A stretch of 64,000 nt of DNA. Source: Alkalitalea saponilacus. GTDB lineage: Bacteria; Bacteroidota; Bacteroidia; Bacteroidales; Marinilabiliaceae. Position numbers and translations under genes: made by a program. Position 1 is the stretch's first letter. Each line of letters starts with the position of its first letter. The notes under the pieces were generated by a model. It had not been told where the DNA came from, did no database searches, and saw only the letters and a list, made by a program, of their open reading frames with translations. The stretch lies in the NCBI RefSeq assembly GCF_900168165.1, contig NZ_FUYV01000021.1, positions 4,124 to 68,123 on the forward strand. Reading direction: 5' to 3'. Shown here piece after piece: positions 63,548 through 64,000 of this stretch.

Positions 63548-64000
63548 ATGAACCCACTTACACAAAAGCAACACGAAGAGTTGCGACATCGAATCAGGAA
63601 CTTTGCAGAATCAGAAATTGCACCGGAAGCAGAAAAACTTGACAGCGATGAACGCTTTTCCTCGGAATTAACTCGCAAAATGGGACAAGAAGGGATATTG
63701 GGAATCAATGTCCCGAAGAAATACGGGGGGCAGGAACTTGATACTTTATCTTACATCATTGCCGTAGAAGAACTGGCACGCGTGGATAGTTCTCAGGCAG
63801 CTACAGTGGCTGCTCATAACAGTCTTGGATTGGTTCCCATATTGGACTACGGAACCGAAGCGCAAAAAGAGAAGTATCTGCCAAAATTGACAACGGGAGA
63901 GCATCTTTGGGCATTTGGTCTAACTGAGGAAAATGCCGGTTCCGATGCTCGCGGAACCGAAACCACTGCAAAAACAGAAGGCAAAGAGTGGGTGATAAAT
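63548..64000 (+). CDS. acyl-CoA dehydrogenase, 5' part, cut by the window edge
   Basis: 151 codons are visible from ATG 63548 to the end of the window. The start MNPLTQKQHEELRHRIRNFA and then VPKKYGGQELDTLSYIIAVEELARVDSS and FGLTEENAGSDARGTETTA are the N-terminal and middle domain segments of FAD-dependent acyl-CoA dehydrogenases; GLTEENAGSDA contacts the flavin. Following the leucine carboxylase operon it may be isovaleryl-CoA dehydrogenase, the step before carboxylation, but short-chain and branched-chain members look alike here. The catalytic Glu lies beyond the window. Cytoplasmic. Confidence 0.88.
   Translation, partial: MNPLTQKQHEELRHRIRNFAESEIAPEAEKLDSDERFSSELTRKMGQEGILGINVPKKYGGQELDTLSYIIAVEELARVDSSQAATVAAHNSLGLVPILDYGTEAQKEKYLPKLTTGEHLWAFGLTEENAGSDARGTETTAKTEGKEWVIN

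Overview
The window looks like chromosomal DNA of a Bacteroidota bacterium, most likely from the Marinilabiliales/Prolixibacteraceae side of the phylum. This placement is inferred from gene content, not from a search. Supporting signs are a one-protein hybrid two-component sensor (periplasmic propeller, kinase, receiver and AraC output), a cluster of periplasmic glycoside hydrolases, a Na+-pumping oxaloacetate decarboxylase, an LptD of Bacteroidota type, and a TTTG-N19-TAnnTTTG promoter before rpsF. Most genes lack Shine-Dalgarno sequences. No tRNA, rRNA, CRISPR array, prophage or insertion sequence was recognised.

Layout. 1-0.7 kb is repeat-only DNA (25-bp tandem repeat, palindromes). 0.7-1.9 kb is a glycosyltransferase. 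2.8-6.5 kb is oadG-oadA-oadB, with its genes pushed apart by short-unit repeats. 6.8-11 kb holds a glutathione peroxidase, an aminotransferase-IV protein, a URO-D-like protein and rlmB. 11-24.7 kb is housekeeping: an ABC-F ATPase, a LysM/binding-protein fusion, dnaA, an MCE protein with an amidase, lptD, ridA and rpsF-rpsR-rplI. 24.9-28.2 kb is a DHOD-like protein with NfnB/NfnA-type subunits. 28.6-30.7 kb is two ROK paralogues and a SUI1-type factor.

30.9-49.8 kb is a carbohydrate-utilisation island on the minus strand: GH2, LacI regulator, GH43, GH3, GH67 alpha-glucuronidase, GH3 with PA14, and the hybrid sensor. Together the enzymes would strip glucuronic acid, xylose and arabinose or xylose side groups from glucuronoxylan oligosaccharides. 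No SusC/SusD pair or other sugar transporter lies in the window. 50.1-56.4 kb is a less familiar group: an ATP-cone/Mrr-like nuclease, an MscS channel coupled to a large P-loop ATPase, and a cation/proton antiporter. 56.7-64 kb holds a DUF1460 hydrolase and a leucine-degradation operon (methylcrotonyl-CoA carboxylase beta, hydratase, biotin carboxylase alpha), then a small barrel-like protein and an acyl-CoA dehydrogenase cut by the window edge.

The most unusual signal is not a gene. Many gaps in the first 24 kb are filled with degenerate 7-bp units kept in exact phase. Units reading GTTnnnn lie on the left and units reading nnnnAAC on the right, giving a bipartite inverted array. The largest (6515-6820) has 29 plus 14 units and fills the whole gap. 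Several arrays run up to or into the stop codon of the preceding gene. Related 7-8 bp classes (GGT-, GGAA- and TCTA-based) flank them. These arrays, the ATPase-MscS-nuclease group and the paired ROK proteins are the best candidates for new biology here.
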